8,916 bases of DNA from positions 1-8,916 of the forward strand of contig JAQGOT010000498.1 of the NCBI GenBank assembly GCA_028293465.1, read 5' to 3'. This document shows positions 1-6,202 of the stretch, one piece after another. A program made the translations under genes and the position numbers. The stretch comes from Pedosphaera sp. (lineage in GTDB: Bacteria > Verrucomicrobiota > Verrucomicrobiia > Limisphaerales > Pedosphaeraceae). Each line of letters begins with the position of its first letter. Position 1 is the first letter of the stretch. The notes beneath the pieces were generated by a model. That model was not told the DNA's origin. It was given only the letters and a program-made list of their open reading frames with translations, and did no database searches.

Positions 1-57
1 TGGCGCAAGCGCAACCGGAGGGCGGACCGCTTTATTTCCATTCCCTATCTGGGCTGA
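1..57 (+). CDS. possible C-terminal tail of a gene entering from the left (partial)
   Basis: Frame 1 reads 18 codons, WRKRNRRADRFISIPYLG, to a TGA at 55-57. Its third codon positions are mostly G or C, which is the best codon pattern of the three plus-strand frames here. All three frames are open over this short stretch, so the choice is weak. If real, the gene would converge on the LRR gene that ends at 88, with 30 bases between the two stops. The peptide is too short to assign a family. Confidence 0.22.
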   Translation, partial: WRKRNRRADRFISIPYLG

Positions 58-87
58 GCGATTCTCACAAATTATAGGTGAAGCATT

Positions 88-1275
88 CTAACCGTATTCA
101 TGTGAAATCCCGGTTAAGCCCCAGCAGAAACCGAATGCAGAGTCCCCGATGTTCGTTACGCTGTTGCCGATGACGACATTCGTCAAGCTGGTGCAGGCAT
201 CGAAGGCGTAAGCTCCAATGGTGACGACCCTGTCGGGGATGACCACGGTGGTGACACCGGAGGCGTAAAACGCCGCATTTCCAATGGCGGTGACGTTGCT
301 GCCTAATGTGAGGCTTGCCAGATTGTAGCAGCTAGCAAACGCATTGTCGCCAATGCTGGTGACGCCGTTGCCAATGAAAGCGTTGGTTAGGTTATGGCAT
401 TCAAAGAACGCCTCGAATCCAATAATGACGACATTATCCGGTATCGTGATGCTCGCCAGATTATAACAGTCCAGAAATGCATAATCGCTGACGTTGGTAA
501 CGCTTTCCGATATGGTATAGCCCCCTGCCGCGCCTTCGGGGTAGGTGATAAGCACCGTTTGGTCCTTATCAAATAAAACTCCCGCCTCACTGCTATAGGC
601 CGCGTTCTGTGCGTCAACCATTATGCCGGTGAGGTTGGGACAGGAATAGAACGGGCGGCTTCCGATGCTGAGGACACTGCCGGGAATCGTGACATTGGTT
701 AGACTCGAACAGTTCGCGAATGTGTAATCCCCAATGCTGATCACGCTGTTCCCAATGTCGATATTGGTCAGTTGCTGACAGTAAAAAAAGCAAGCATCGC
801 CGATTCTTAAAACGCCGTCGGGAATGATGACAGCAGTCAAGCTGGTGCAGAAAGAAAACGCGTTGCTTCCTATGTTCGTGACGCTGTTGGGAATCGCTAC
901 GCCCTTCAGACGATTGCAGCCAGAGAAAGAATAATTTCCAATGGTAGCTACCCCGCTACCAATCGTGACATTTGTCAGGACCTGGTTATAGAAGGCATTA
1001 TCTCCGATGGAGGTGACTGGCAAATCCTTGGTTCCTACGCGGATAACTGTCGGAATCGTGATGGAGCCGTTCGTGCCGGTGTATCCGGTTATCGTGGCAG
1101 AATCGTTATCGTTGGTGTAAGTAAAATCACCGAATTGATCTGCCTTTGCGACCAATGCTGACAATAGGAGCACCACGGGTAGCAGCCAAGCCATGCAGGC
1201 AAGCCGGGGTCGCTGGCAGTTGATATTTACGCTTTGGAATATGCTCGCTGCCATATTATGCAATGCGGTTGCCAT
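88..1275 (-). CDS. exported BspA-like leucine-rich-repeat protein
   Basis: This is a 395-residue secreted or surface repeat protein. Residues 1-45 look like a signal peptide with a long n-region, a hydrophobic core WLLPVVLLLSALVA at about 30-43, and a predicted cut after AKA (45/46). Residues 46-87 match the N-terminal cap usual in this family (FTYTNDND, ITGYTGTNGSITIP). From about 88 to the end there are about 12 repeats of roughly 23 residues with the LRR_5/BspA pattern IG..AF..C..L....IP.SV. Repeat 6 carries the family's longer insert (about 219-259, with AGVLFDKDQT and YPEGAAG). BspA-type repeats are known in surface adhesins and in many environmental secreted proteins; no ligand can be inferred. 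The start is supported by GGAGGTG 11 bases upstream. The reading frame ends inside a repeat, right after LTGI, with the unrelated residues SHEYG, so the C-terminus may be truncated. Family assignment is confident, function is not. Confidence 0.9.
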   Translation of the reverse strand: MATALHNMAASIFQSVNINCQRPRLACMAWLLPVVLLLSALVAKADQFGDFTYTNDNDSATITGYTGTNGSITIPTVIRVGTKDLPVTSIGDNAFYNQVLTNVTIGSGVATIGNYSFSGCNRLKGVAIPNSVTNIGSNAFSFCTSLTAVIIPDGVLRIGDACFFYCQQLTNIDIGNSVISIGDYTFANCSSLTNVTIPGSVLSIGSRPFYSCPNLTGIMVDAQNAAYSSEAGVLFDKDQTVLITYPEGAAGGYTISESVTNVSDYAFLDCYNLASITIPDNVVIIGFEAFFECHNLTNAFIGNGVTSIGDNAFASCYNLASLTLGSNVTAIGNAAFYASGVTTVVIPDRVVTIGAYAFDACTSLTNVVIGNSVTNIGDSAFGFCWGLTGISHEYG

Positions 1276-1286
1276 AAAATAGACGG

Positions 1287-1293
1287 CACCTCC
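1287..1293 (-). promoter_or_regulatory. Shine-Dalgarno site deciding the LRR protein start
   Basis: On the minus strand the sequence reads GGAGGTG, 11 bases before the ATG at 1275-1273. It is the clearest ribosome binding site in the window. It favours the first methionine over the internal ones at residues 8 and 28, although the latter would give a more ordinary, shorter signal peptide n-region. No comparable site precedes residue 28. Confidence 0.6.
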
Positions 1294-1772
1294 GCTTATG
1301 CGGCAATTTTATCCCGTTAAAAAAATATGTCTATCCTGATTTTGCCTATCAAATCGGCCAAATAGGGGTGGGCCGGCGAGACCCGGATCGGAAAATGGTC
1401 AAACCATAGCATGGATTCTGGTGCCCCCCGTTTTTTCGGAAGGCGTCAAACCGATAAAAAAGTGCCAAAAAAATCGCTCCAGAATGAGCCGTAAGCGATT
1501 CCCTTGGATTGCCGGTAACCTTTTGGTGGTGTTTTCGATTGTTCGTTTTTGATCAGATGGGCTTTTTCAGCAGAATCAGCATGGTTCGGTGGTGGATTGC
1601 CCCAGATCCGGAAACCGCGATCAACCGCGCAGGCCGCAAACGTTGCGATCAGTTCGGATTGGGAATGAATTTCTCCTGCGTCGTGTTTGCCCGTTTCAAT
1701 CGTACGCCCACTGCTGGCAGAATCATGCGGCTGGACAAGGCTAAAGCAGCGGTTTACGCTCACAATCGTAAA

Positions 1773-1810
1773 TTGAGACAGGCGACAATTTTGTCGCTTA
1801 ATATTAATAT
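1773..1810 (+). promoter_or_regulatory. candidate promoter with palindromic operator before the 77-aa gene
   Basis: TTGAGA at 1773-1778 could serve as a -35 box, and the AT-rich run at 1798-1810 contains several -10-like hexamers (TTAATA at 1798-1803, TAATAT at 1799-1804). Spacing is 19-20 bases, longer than ideal. Between them lies a perfect inverted repeat at 1782-1797: GCGACAA, TT, TTGTCGC. A dyad between or overlapping the promoter boxes is the classic position for a repressor site. It lies 27 bases before the ATG at 1825. The dyad is directly visible; the promoter and operator roles are inferred. Confidence 0.4.
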
Positions 1811-1824
1811 TAGGCGCTTTTGAT

Positions 1825-2058
1825 ATGAAGCTAACCAATGACAGCTATGTCATCTTGATGGGCGCCAAGAACTTCACTGAGCGCTATTACCGCGACAAGA
1901 CCGGCTGGTTAAAGGTCAGCGCGCGCGGCCGAAGATTCCGGATGACGGCAGAGCAGGTCCTGAATCACGTCCTGCCTGCGCTAGCCGGCATTAAACCAAA
2001 CCTGACCATTAAGGTGGAATATCACGACCCACTCCCGCAAATTGAACGAAGCCCCTGA
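1825..2058 (+). CDS. small conserved-looking hypothetical protein (77 aa)
   Basis: I do not recognise the family. The protein is compact, without a signal peptide or membrane segment. Residues 6-35 look like two or three beta strands (DSYVILMGAKNF, ERYYRDKTGWLKVSARGRRFR). A helix with TAEQVLNHVLPALAG follows at about 40-55, then a final strand LTIKVEYHDP. Charge distribution and amino-acid composition are those of a folded cytosolic protein, unlike the overlapping frames. The AEQVLNH.LPAL segment followed by a KVEYH strand could be a small nucleic-acid or ligand-binding fold, but that is speculation. No good Shine-Dalgarno is visible: TTAGG sits 10 bases before the ATG. An upstream open frame ends one base before the start, but it looks non-coding. 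The candidate operator at 1782-1797 suggests the gene is regulated. Confidence 0.7.
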   Translation: MKLTNDSYVILMGAKNFTERYYRDKTGWLKVSARGRRFRMTAEQVLNHVLPALAGIKPNLTIKVEYHDPLPQIERSP

Positions 2059-2193
2059 CCAGGCCACTGCAGCGGCCCGGCGCTAAGCGAGGCAGTTTAT
2101 GCGTCACTGGCTTTATAACATCATCAGCCTCGGCGGACGCCCGCTGCCAGCACCGGTTGCTGGGCTGGGCCGTTAGGCCGCTCGACCACGCGT
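2059..2193. other. GC-rich structured spacer with hairpin and GTTAGGC box
   Basis: The spacer between the two small plus-strand genes contains a perfect hairpin at 2147-2163 (CCAGCA, loop CCGGT, TGCTGG). It also has GTTAGGC at 2172-2178, 15 bases before the next ATG. GTTAGGC fits the R' consensus GTTRRRY of integron attC sites. The matching 5' box RYYYAAC is not clean: the nearest candidate, around 2083-2088, reads GCTAAG. The simplest reading is a transcript hairpin or attenuator; a degenerate recombination site is possible but unproven. Confidence 0.3.
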
Positions 2194-2619
2194 ATGGGCT
2201 GGGATTCCATTGAATATGCAGGCAATCATGAGCAGTTCCACGACGGGATTCTCTGGATACTCCGTCACTTCCTACTGCTGGAGGCACGGGCGATGGAATC
2301 TGCACAGCCCGGTTCAGACTCGGCAGAGTTGCGTGCGTTCGTGGAGGGTTGGGATTGGTTGTGCCCCGGTGTCGTCATTGGCACGGACTTTTCATCCTTC
2401 GTGCAGGATACACCTTCCCGATGGAGACTATTGCTCGACTTGTTGCAGAGAGGCGGCGATCGCATCGCAAGCTTTGGTGAGTCGGTTCCGAAGGCGTACC
2501 TTGAGGTGCACACGAGCGAGCGCGGGGGCGGTTACACCCGGGACTTTCCGACGAAGCGTTTGCTCACCGATATTGGGCGGATGTGCCGATTACTCGGTCA
2601 ACATGAACCACGAATGTGA
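2194..2619 (+). CDS. hypothetical protein (141 aa), unrecognised
   Basis: The frame is open for 141 codons with balanced composition: helical N-terminal half (EQFHDGILWILRHFLLLEARAM), then tryptophan-rich helices (LRAFVEGWDWLCPG, SRWRLLLDLLQRGGDRIA), ending with FPTKRLLTDIGRMCRLLG. It has no signal peptide, membrane segment or metal motif. The size and the all-helical, charged character fit a soluble cytosolic protein. The ATG at 2194 is the only in-frame ATG near the 5' end after the upstream in-frame stop at 2116-2118; no Shine-Dalgarno precedes it. Other frames over the same bases read poorly. Its stop lies 16 bases from the stop of the convergent ankyrin gene. I cannot assign a function. 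It is a lone small ORF between unrelated genes, which is compatible with a mobile cassette but also with an ordinary lineage-specific gene. Confidence 0.65.
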   Translation: MGWDSIEYAGNHEQFHDGILWILRHFLLLEARAMESAQPGSDSAELRAFVEGWDWLCPGVVIGTDFSSFVQDTPSRWRLLLDLLQRGGDRIASFGESVPKAYLEVHTSERGGGYTRDFPTKRLLTDIGRMCRLLGQHEPRM

Positions 2620-2635
2620 CCGACCGGTCCAAGAG

Positions 2636-4048
2636 TTAGTCCCACCACAAATCAAACCGCCGCGTATGCTGGATGTGCCGGGCCAAGGCCGCCACGGTGC
2701 CGCCGCTTGAAAACAGATCGGAGCAAATTTGGATCATACTTTTGACCAACGCTTCCGCGTTTTTGACGGGATTTCGAAATTCTCCACCCACACAATCCTG
2801 TCCAATGACGAGCAGTTCGAACGGCTGCTTTTTATCAAGCTTTTTGAGCCATGCGATGAGCTCTTCCGTATCAGGACCGTCACAGGCATAGGTTCCCATC
2901 GCCGCCACGGCCGCGTATTTGTCAGGGTTGGGGAACAAGCCCACCGAACTGCCGTGGGTAAAAGGATAAAAGCCCTGCTTCACGAACTCATCGCGGTATT
3001 GCTTTGCGATCTGTTGTGCCCGCTTCTCAGTCGGCGTGTTGAACCAATAACCCCCCTTGAAGCCCGCCTCCGGGATTTTCGGCTCCGCCTTCGTGATCTC
3101 CATCATGCGCATGACTGCAGCCGGATATTTCTTTTGCGGCGGTGATTTTGGGGCCGGCAACTTCCCCGATTTCTTGAACAGTTTCATCAACTCAATGCAT
3201 TCTGCAGCCCCCTTGACGGTGCTGACCTTCTCAGCCTCCTTGATGGTCGTGGGTTTCACTTTGGCCCCGGACTCCAGAAGAAAACGAACCAGTTCCGGAC
3301 GTGCGCACCGCGCAGCGGCCATGAGGGCATCATACCCCCACTTGTCCTCGGCGTTGACGTCGGCACCCGCATGCAGGAGCTTCCCGCATAGTTCGACGGA
3401 GCCTCTCGTGGTGGCACAGATGAGAGCGTTGTTGTTTCCGGCTTTAACGTCCGCACCTGCCGCCAAAAGCAGATCGACCACGTCGGACCGGTTGGATTGT
3501 GCCGCGCCGATCAAGGGCGTTACTCCGTTACTGTTCACAGCATTGGCATCGGCACCCTTTTTCAACAAGTATTGAACCACAGGAGCCAAGCCAGCTTTCG
3601 CGGCTTCATGCAACACGGTGGATCCCCCTGCGTCGTTGTAACGCGGATCAGCGCCTGCCTTGAGCAGCATCAAGGCAGCAGCAGCATTCTTGGACTCAAT
3701 CGCGGCAGCCAAGGCGGACTCCTTGCCATCCGCACTCTTGATTTTGGCTCCGTGCGACAGCAACAACTTGATCGCTTTCAGCTTTCCCGCTCCGGCAGCA
3801 TATTCCAGCGCGTGTGACCCAAGATTATCCTCCGCATTCACATCCGCCCCGGCTTTGATCAAGAGCTCCATCAACTCCACCGCGTCCGCCAGGCCTCCAC
3901 GCATGAGCGCGGTGGCGCCCCTTATATCATCACCATGCAAGTCAACATTGATGCCTTCCTTGATCAAAGCACGGACGCGTGGCAAGTCGCCATCTTGAAC
4001 AGCTCCGAACCATTGCAGCTTGGAAAACCTCTTTTTCTTGATGGCCAT
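2636..4048 (-). CDS. ankyrin-repeat protein with DUF4253-like C-terminal domain
   Basis: This 470-residue protein has a basic N-terminus (MAIKKKRFSKLQWFGAV) and about eight ankyrin repeats over residues 9-270. The repeats are recognisable by LL..GADVNA, G.TPL..AA and G.TVLHEAAK. Ankyrin arrays mediate protein-protein contacts. Residues about 271-335 form a Lys/Pro-rich linker. Residues about 340-470 resemble the uncharacterised DUF4253 family: EELIAWLKKLDKKQPFEL, a central GQDCVGGEF strand, then a helical segment ending FDLWWD, which matches the LYLWWD-like end I recall for that family. No signal peptide or membrane segment is present, so it is probably cytosolic. The ATG at 4048 lacks a strong Shine-Dalgarno; GGGGA lies about 11 bases upstream. 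It is divergent from the Tat gene, with 274 bases between. Ankyrin repeats are certain; the DUF4253 call rests on remembered family features and is likely but unverified. Confidence 0.9.
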   Translation of the reverse strand: MAIKKKRFSKLQWFGAVQDGDLPRVRALIKEGINVDLHGDDIRGATALMRGGLADAVELMELLIKAGADVNAEDNLGSHALEYAAGAGKLKAIKLLLSHGAKIKSADGKESALAAAIESKNAAAALMLLKAGADPRYNDAGGSTVLHEAAKAGLAPVVQYLLKKGADANAVNSNGVTPLIGAAQSNRSDVVDLLLAAGADVKAGNNNALICATTRGSVELCGKLLHAGADVNAEDKWGYDALMAAARCARPELVRFLLESGAKVKPTTIKEAEKVSTVKGAAECIELMKLFKKSGKLPAPKSPPQKKYPAAVMRMMEITKAEPKIPEAGFKGGYWFNTPTEKRAQQIAKQYRDEFVKQGFYPFTHGSSVGLFPNPDKYAAVAAMGTYACDGPDTEELIAWLKKLDKKQPFELLVIGQDCVGGEFRNPVKNAEALVKSMIQICSDLFSSGGTVAALARHIQHTRRFDLWWD

Positions 4049-4253
4049 ATATTTCGTTTGTTCCCCGGGAATCTCCCGCGATGCTTTTATAAATTATCTG
4101 TCGCTATTTTGGTAATGAAATCTAATGTCGACCCCGGCTTTTTCGGAGCGAGGGATAGAAAAGGCGGTCAGAACAAAGTATTTAAAATGATTGTCGGTCC
4201 AGCAGCGAACCCACCGTCCACCCAATTCCAGGTTCGAGCATTGCGGGAAATAA

Positions 4254-4284
4254 TTGACAAAACACACCAACAAGGGCCTATTTA
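4254..4284 (+). promoter_or_regulatory. candidate promoter of the Tat-exported protein gene
   Basis: A perfect TTGACA at 4254-4259 is followed after 18-19 bases by CTATTT/TATTTA (4278-4284), giving a leader of about 30 bases to the ATG at 4323. The -35 match is strong; the -10 and the spacing are only fair. The divergent side of the same 274-base region, which would serve the ankyrin gene, has an AT-rich GATAAT/TATAAA stretch on the minus strand near 4085-4100 with no clear -35. Confidence 0.35.
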
Positions 4285-4322
4285 ACCATAATCCAAACCT
4301 TTACACCCAAACCCTTCCTGCC

Positions 4323-5885
4323 ATGAAAAAATCACGCACTCGCCGGGAATTTCTCGCTGAAGTCGGCAGCGGGATGTTAGTGGCCACGGTTGGCTATGAG
4401 GTCGCCAGCGGATTGTCCCTGACCTCCGCCCTCGCCGAAGAACCGCCCGAAATGCTTTCGTTCGGCGCTTTGGAATCCCTGGTCTGCCTGATGCAGGAGA
4501 CGCCGGTGGATCGATTGTTGCCCCTGCTGGTGGCGCAACTGCGTTCCGGGGCCGACTTGCGGAAGCTGACCGCCGCCGCCGCGCTGGCCAATGCGCGGAC
4601 CTTTGGTGGTGAGGATTATGTCGGCTTCCACACGATGATGGCGCTCTCGCCGGCGTTGCATCTGGCGCAGGAACTGCCCGCCGAAACGGCGCCACTGCCG
4701 GTCTTCAAAGTACTTTACCGAAACACCAACCGCATTCAGGAACAGGGGGGACGCAAGGCGGAAGTATTGCGCCCGGTGGCGCCCGGGACGAGCCGTGCCG
4801 GATCGGCGGGCGGCGCGGAGTTGCGTGCAGCGGTCCGTGGCAAGGACATCCACGCCGCGGAGGAGATGTTCGCGCGGATCGCCCAAGGTTCGCCGGGGGA
4901 TGCCTTCAACGACCTGCTGTGGGCGGTGCAGGACCAGACCGAGGTTCATCGGGTGGTGTTGCCCTACCGCGCGTGGGATTTACTGGGATTGATCGGCATG
5001 GAACAGGCCCACACCTTGCTCCGGCAATCCGTCCGTTACTGCGTGAAAGCCGAATCGTGGCCGCACCAATCCACCTGGAAGGAGCCGCGCGCCTTGCTGC
5101 CCCAGTTGCTCGAAGCGCACAAACTTGAAGGCCTGGCCCCCGGCACGCGCGCGGCGGATGACCATTGGGTGGAGCAAATGAGTCAAACCCTGTTTCAAGC
5201 GGATCCCGAGCAAGCTGCCGAGGCCGCCGCGGCGGCGCTCGCGGAAGGCATCGCCCCATCCGCGCTGGGCGAGGCAATCTCGCTGGCGGCCAATCAATTA
5301 ATCTTGCGGGACCAAGGCCGGACGCCGCGCGACGAGGTTCCCGGCAAACCGCTGGGCAGCGTGCATGGAGATTCCATCGGCGTCCACGCCAGCGATTCGG
5401 CCAATGCCTGGCGCAACATGGCGCGGGTGGGCAACCCGCGGAACTGTTTCGCGAGCCTGATTCTCGGGGCGTACCAGGTGGCGTTGGACCGGACGGCGCG
5501 CGGCGGTGACTTCAGCCATTGGCAGCCGCTACCGTTGCAACAGCACCTCGACCAGACTAAAGAGACCGATCCCGCCGCCTTGCTGCGCCAGGCCGATGAG
5601 GCGATTCGCGGCAACCTCCAGGCCCGGGCCAGCGCGATCGTGCAGCGGTACGGCGAGCTGGGTCATCCGTCGCGGCCGGTGTTCGATCTGATGCTCCGCT
5701 ACGCCGTGAGCGAGGATGGGGCGCTCCATGCGGAGAAGTTCTATCGCACCGTTTCCGAGGAGTTCGCCGCCGCGCGCGACCGGTTTCGGTGGCGGTATCT
5801 TGTGGCCCTCGCCCGCGTCACCGCCAGCGAGTATGGCCGCCCCGCCGCCGGCGTCGCAGAAGCACGCGAACTCCTGAAAACTTGA
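4323..5885 (+). CDS. Tat-exported alpha-helical protein of unknown function
   Basis: The product has 520 residues from the ATG at 4323. The upstream in-frame ATG at 4254 falls inside the candidate promoter and would bury the signal. Residues 5-11 (RTRREFL) form a twin-arginine motif, followed by a weakly hydrophobic region and SALAEE near 35-40, so export through the Tat pathway as a folded, possibly cofactor-containing protein is expected. The mature part is almost wholly alpha-helical. Conserved-looking blocks with histidines are FGGEDYVGFHTMMAL (about 94-108), TEVHRVVLPYRAWDLL (206-221), EQAHTLLRQSVRYC (227-240) and VHGDSIGVHASDSANAW (347-363), then GNPRNCFASLILGAY. I recognise the style from Planctomycetes/Verrucomicrobia proteins but no named family. 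Histidine-bearing helices in a Tat substrate could hint at metal or haem binding; this is inference. Many overlapping open frames are by-products of its high GC content. Confidence 0.88.
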   Translation: MKKSRTRREFLAEVGSGMLVATVGYEVASGLSLTSALAEEPPEMLSFGALESLVCLMQETPVDRLLPLLVAQLRSGADLRKLTAAAALANARTFGGEDYVGFHTMMALSPALHLAQELPAETAPLPVFKVLYRNTNRIQEQGGRKAEVLRPVAPGTSRAGSAGGAELRAAVRGKDIHAAEEMFARIAQGSPGDAFNDLLWAVQDQTEVHRVVLPYRAWDLLGLIGMEQAHTLLRQSVRYCVKAESWPHQSTWKEPRALLPQLLEAHKLEGLAPGTRAADDHWVEQMSQTLFQADPEQAAEAAAAALAEGIAPSALGEAISLAANQLILRDQGRTPRDEVPGKPLGSVHGDSIGVHASDSANAWRNMARVGNPRNCFASLILGAYQVALDRTARGGDFSHWQPLPLQQHLDQTKETDPAALLRQADEAIRGNLQARASAIVQRYGELGHPSRPVFDLMLRYAVSEDGALHAEKFYRTVSEEFAAARDRFRWRYLVALARVTASEYGRPAAGVAEARELLKT

Positions 5886-5899
5886 ACCGGGCCACCTGC

Positions 5900-5919
5900 G
5901 CTCCTGAATTTTCAGCAGC
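5900..5919 (+). terminator. possible hairpin after the Tat gene (weak terminator)
   Basis: GCTCCTGAA, TT, TTCAGCAGC forms an inverted repeat with eight of nine positions paired, starting 14 bases after the stop codon at 5883-5885. The loop is very tight and no T-run follows, so intrinsic termination is uncertain. Position is the main support. Confidence 0.25.
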
Positions 5920-5929
5920 CCAAGAATGG

Positions 5930-5953
5930 GAAAGGAGTCAAACCGTAGCATTG
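5930..5953. repeat. intergenic motif shared with 1391-1414
   Basis: The 24 bases here and those at 1391-1414, in the same orientation, match at 19 positions, including the core GTCAAACC-R-TAGCAT. Both copies are in non-coding DNA. A core match of this length between two places in a window this size can arise by chance, so the repeat status is tentative. Confidence 0.3.
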
Positions 5954-5966
5954 TTCGTTTCATGGA

Positions 5967-6105
5967 CCATTACCCGCAGGTAACGGAGAACGCGAAGAAG
6001 GAGACTGCCGTTATCTGAATCCGCGAGAATGCCATGTCAGAGTGCCAACCGCCGGTAACACCAAGTCCACCACTCCTCCCGGTATTTGAGTCTCTGCGGT
6101 AAAAT
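5967..6105. repeat. gap bounded by degenerate CCGCAG-type inverted motifs
   Basis: The 317-base gap at 5886-6202 contains no gene. Near its middle, TACCCGCAGGTAACGG starts at 5971, and the complement of 6091-6105 reads TTTTACCGCAGAGAC, so the two face each other about 100 bases apart. A related TTTAACCGCAAAGAT lies at 7662-7676 in another gap. The form resembles the dispersed ACCGCAGAG/ACCGCAAAG intergenic repeats I associate with Verrucomicrobia and neighbouring phyla. The copies are decayed and the pairing is imperfect. Confidence 0.3.
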
Positions 6106-6149
6106 GATCGTGTTTCTCCGCCGATCGATTCGGCGCGAGTTCCTTTTGC

Positions 6150-6178
6150 TTGACATTGAGAGGCATCAAGTTCACGAT
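6150..6178 (+). promoter_or_regulatory. candidate sigma70-type promoter of the CHRD protein gene
   Basis: A perfect TTGACA at 6150-6155, a 17-base spacer, and CACGAT at 6173-6178 (A at position 2 and AT at 5-6 conserved) give a start of transcription near 6185 and a leader of about 18 bases. The -10 match is moderate. The spacing and location also support ATG 6203 rather than the upstream in-frame ATG at 6086. Confidence 0.45.
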
Positions 6179-6202
6179 TTGCTCGTTCCACCAATCCTCC
6201 CC

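Larger units (their letters stand above)
1276..1824. other. gene-poor divergent intergenic region (about 550 bases)
   Basis: This stretch lies between the divergent LRR gene and the 77-aa gene. Open frames exist on both strands (minus 1446-1838, plus 1509-1823) but neither has a recognisable domain, a start signal or protein-like composition, and they overlap each other almost completely. The minus-strand side near 1300-1360 has AT-rich runs that could hold the LRR promoter, for example TTGATA, 17 bases, CATATT on the minus strand, which is a weak match. It also holds ATGGT-CAA-ACCAT inside a motif at 1391-1414 that recurs at 5930-5953. It could be a decayed gene, but I see no remnant I can name. 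Confidence 0.5.

Noticed and set aside
100..1010. Repetitive DNA resembling a tandem repeat or CRISPR array
   Set aside because: The periodicity of about 69 bases is the LRR coding repeat; units are diverged and in frame, with no constant repeat plus unique spacers.
1509..1823. Plus-strand open frame of 104 codons ending one base before the 77-aa gene
   Set aside because: The tight spacing looks like translational coupling, but the peptide has no protein-like pattern and the promoter-like dyad lies inside it.
1446..1838. Minus-strand open frame of 130 codons
   Set aside because: No domain, no start signal, it overlaps the start of the 77-aa gene and its candidate promoter, and its composition looks like translated spacer.
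2600..2650. GTTAGTC near 2635 as a second attC end
   Set aside because: It does not fit GTTRRRY and there is no room for a full attC between the 141-aa gene stop and this point.
2210..2710. Longer plus-strand frame of 166 codons overlapping the 141-aa gene
   Set aside because: It is rich in Arg, Cys and Ser without structure, as expected of a shifted frame, and it runs into the convergent ankyrin gene.
3057..3575. Plus-strand frame of 172 codons opposite the ankyrin gene
   Set aside because: It is the antisense of the repeated ankyrin codons, which gives Ser/Ala-rich repetitive peptide.
4377..4949. Minus-strand frame of 190 codons opposite the Tat gene
   Set aside because: It is a high-GC antisense frame. 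The plus strand encodes a coherent signal peptide and helical protein through the same bases.
6086..6202. Upstream start for the CHRD protein
   Set aside because: The extra 39 residues precede a good signal peptide and overlap a candidate promoter; ATG 6203 fits better.
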